Part shown: positions 8,071 through 8,405 of the stretch, one piece after another
How the letters are laid out: the number at the start of each line of letters is the position of its first letter
Position numbering within the stretch: position 1 is the stretch's first letter
Source of the DNA: JADGHQ01 sp045805385
GTDB lineage: Bacteria > Actinomycetota > Thermoleophilia > Solirubrobacterales > Thermoleophilaceae
Direction of reading: 5' to 3'
Assembly (NCBI GenBank): GCA_045805385.1
Contig: JBJMLG010000026.1
Span: forward strand, 1 to 8,405
Length of the DNA: 8,405 bases
Notes under the pieces: model-generated
Told to the model about the DNA's origin: nothing
The model's database searches: none
Seen by the model: the letters and a program-made list of their open reading frames with translations, nothing else
Translations under genes and position numbers: made by a program

Positions 8071-8077
8071 CTCCTCC
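8071..8077 (-). promoter_or_regulatory. Ribosome binding site that fixes the gltA start
   Basis: GGAGGAG on the minus strand (8077-8071) is a near-perfect Shine-Dalgarno four bases before the ATG at 8066. It rules against the in-frame ATG at 8129. The 117-base leader up to the next gene (8067-8183) must hold the gltA promoter if gltA is transcribed alone. I see only a weak CACAAT without a matching -35 there. Confidence 0.75.
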
Positions 8078-8183
8078 GTGGCGGATGCCATCGTTCCCGT
8101 TGTCTCCCTGGATTGTGACGGACGCGCATCCTCGGGACGTCGCCCGTGCGCCTTCAGCTTGAGCGCCTACCCGAAACGCGGGC

Positions 8184-8405
8184 TCAGCGAACGAAGGCGG
8201 TCTTTTGCTTCTCCGGGCCCTTGCGCTCGCCGATCTTGTGGCTGGCGGTGGCGATGGCGCTTCCGACGGCGCACACAAAGAGCACAGCGGAGATTCCGAT
8301 CACGATGCGCTGGGCGCGCAGCGTCGACGGGAAGTGCGGGTTCCGCAGGCCGAAGGCAAACGTGAGGATGAGAGCCCACGCGGCGAAGATCGGCCCGAAC
8401 ACGAC
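8184..8405 (-). CDS. Small two-helix membrane protein, unknown function (5' end at right edge)
   Basis: The frame is open from the window edge to a TGA at 8184-8186. A GTG at 8402 would give 72 residues, but the start may lie outside. Two hydrophobic helices are clear: GPIFAAWALILTFAFGL (about 3-19) and IVIGISAVLFVCAVGSAIATA (about 33-53). They are joined by a short basic loop with NPHFPST. A Lys/Arg-rich soluble tail follows (HKIGERKGPEKQKTAFVR). I do not recognise the family. Codon use fits the neighbours and the helices are convincing, so it is probably a real small membrane protein. It lies 117 bases upstream of gltA on the same strand; whether they share a transcript is unclear, and no clear terminator separates them. 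Confidence 0.7.
   Translation of the reverse strand, partial: VVFGPIFAAWALILTFAFGLRNPHFPSTLRAQRIVIGISAVLFVCAVGSAIATASHKIGERKGPEKQKTAFVR

Noticed and set aside
8067..8129. Longer gltA start at the ATG at 8129
   Set aside because: It would add an Arg-rich 21-residue leader absent from the family. GGAGGAG directly precedes the ATG at 8066.

Overview
The window is about 70% G+C with strong GC3 bias. It reads as chromosomal DNA of a high-GC Actinomycetota. A Thermoleophilia/Solirubrobacterales-like host is my guess from gene style and composition, not something I could test. Coding density is very high: nine genes fill the window and no gene-free stretch exceeds about 145 bases. I see no tRNA, rRNA, CRISPR array, insertion sequence, integrase or phage gene.

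Layout. (1) 1-1440, minus strand: the N-terminal 480 residues of a large AfsR/SARP-type regulator (winged helix, BTAD, AAA ATPase), cut by the left edge. (2) 1441-1585: a divergent control region. It holds a good leaderless promoter for the regulator and four heptamers spaced exactly 11 bp apart, which is the layout of a SARP operator. (3) 1586-3045, plus strand: a two-gene operon of a SnoaL/NTF2-like small protein and a Rv2258c-like class I SAM methyltransferase. (4) 3044-3116: a long imperfect hairpin between convergent genes. (5) 3116-3454, minus strand: a small conserved-looking soluble protein of unknown function. (6) 3507-3833, plus strand: a small protein with one membrane anchor and a coiled coil. 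(7) 3830-4825, minus strand: moaA. (8) 4910-6732, plus strand: a translationally coupled aldo/keto reductase and 3-hydroxyacyl-CoA dehydrogenase pair. (9) 6729-8066, minus strand: gltA. (10) 8184-8405, minus strand: a small two-helix membrane protein, open at the right edge.

How it fits together. The right two thirds is mostly housekeeping metabolism: molybdopterin synthesis, aldehyde/ketone reduction, beta-oxidation-type dehydrogenation and TCA entry. The left third looks like a self-contained regulated cassette in which the SARP-type ATPase controls the divergent SnoaL-like/methyltransferase operon through the phased repeats. That cassette is the best candidate for something undescribed; its substrate cannot be read from the sequence.

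Gene ends are also unusual. Two convergent pairs (3507-3833 with moaA; dehydrogenase with gltA) overlap by four bases, CTAG, so that each gene's TAG stop lies inside the other's. By my reading CTAG occurs only four times in the window and never inside a reading frame. Just beyond the gltA stop, a perfect 11-bp inverted repeat is written into the conserved C-terminal codons of the dehydrogenase, so gltA may carry its terminator inside the neighbouring gene.
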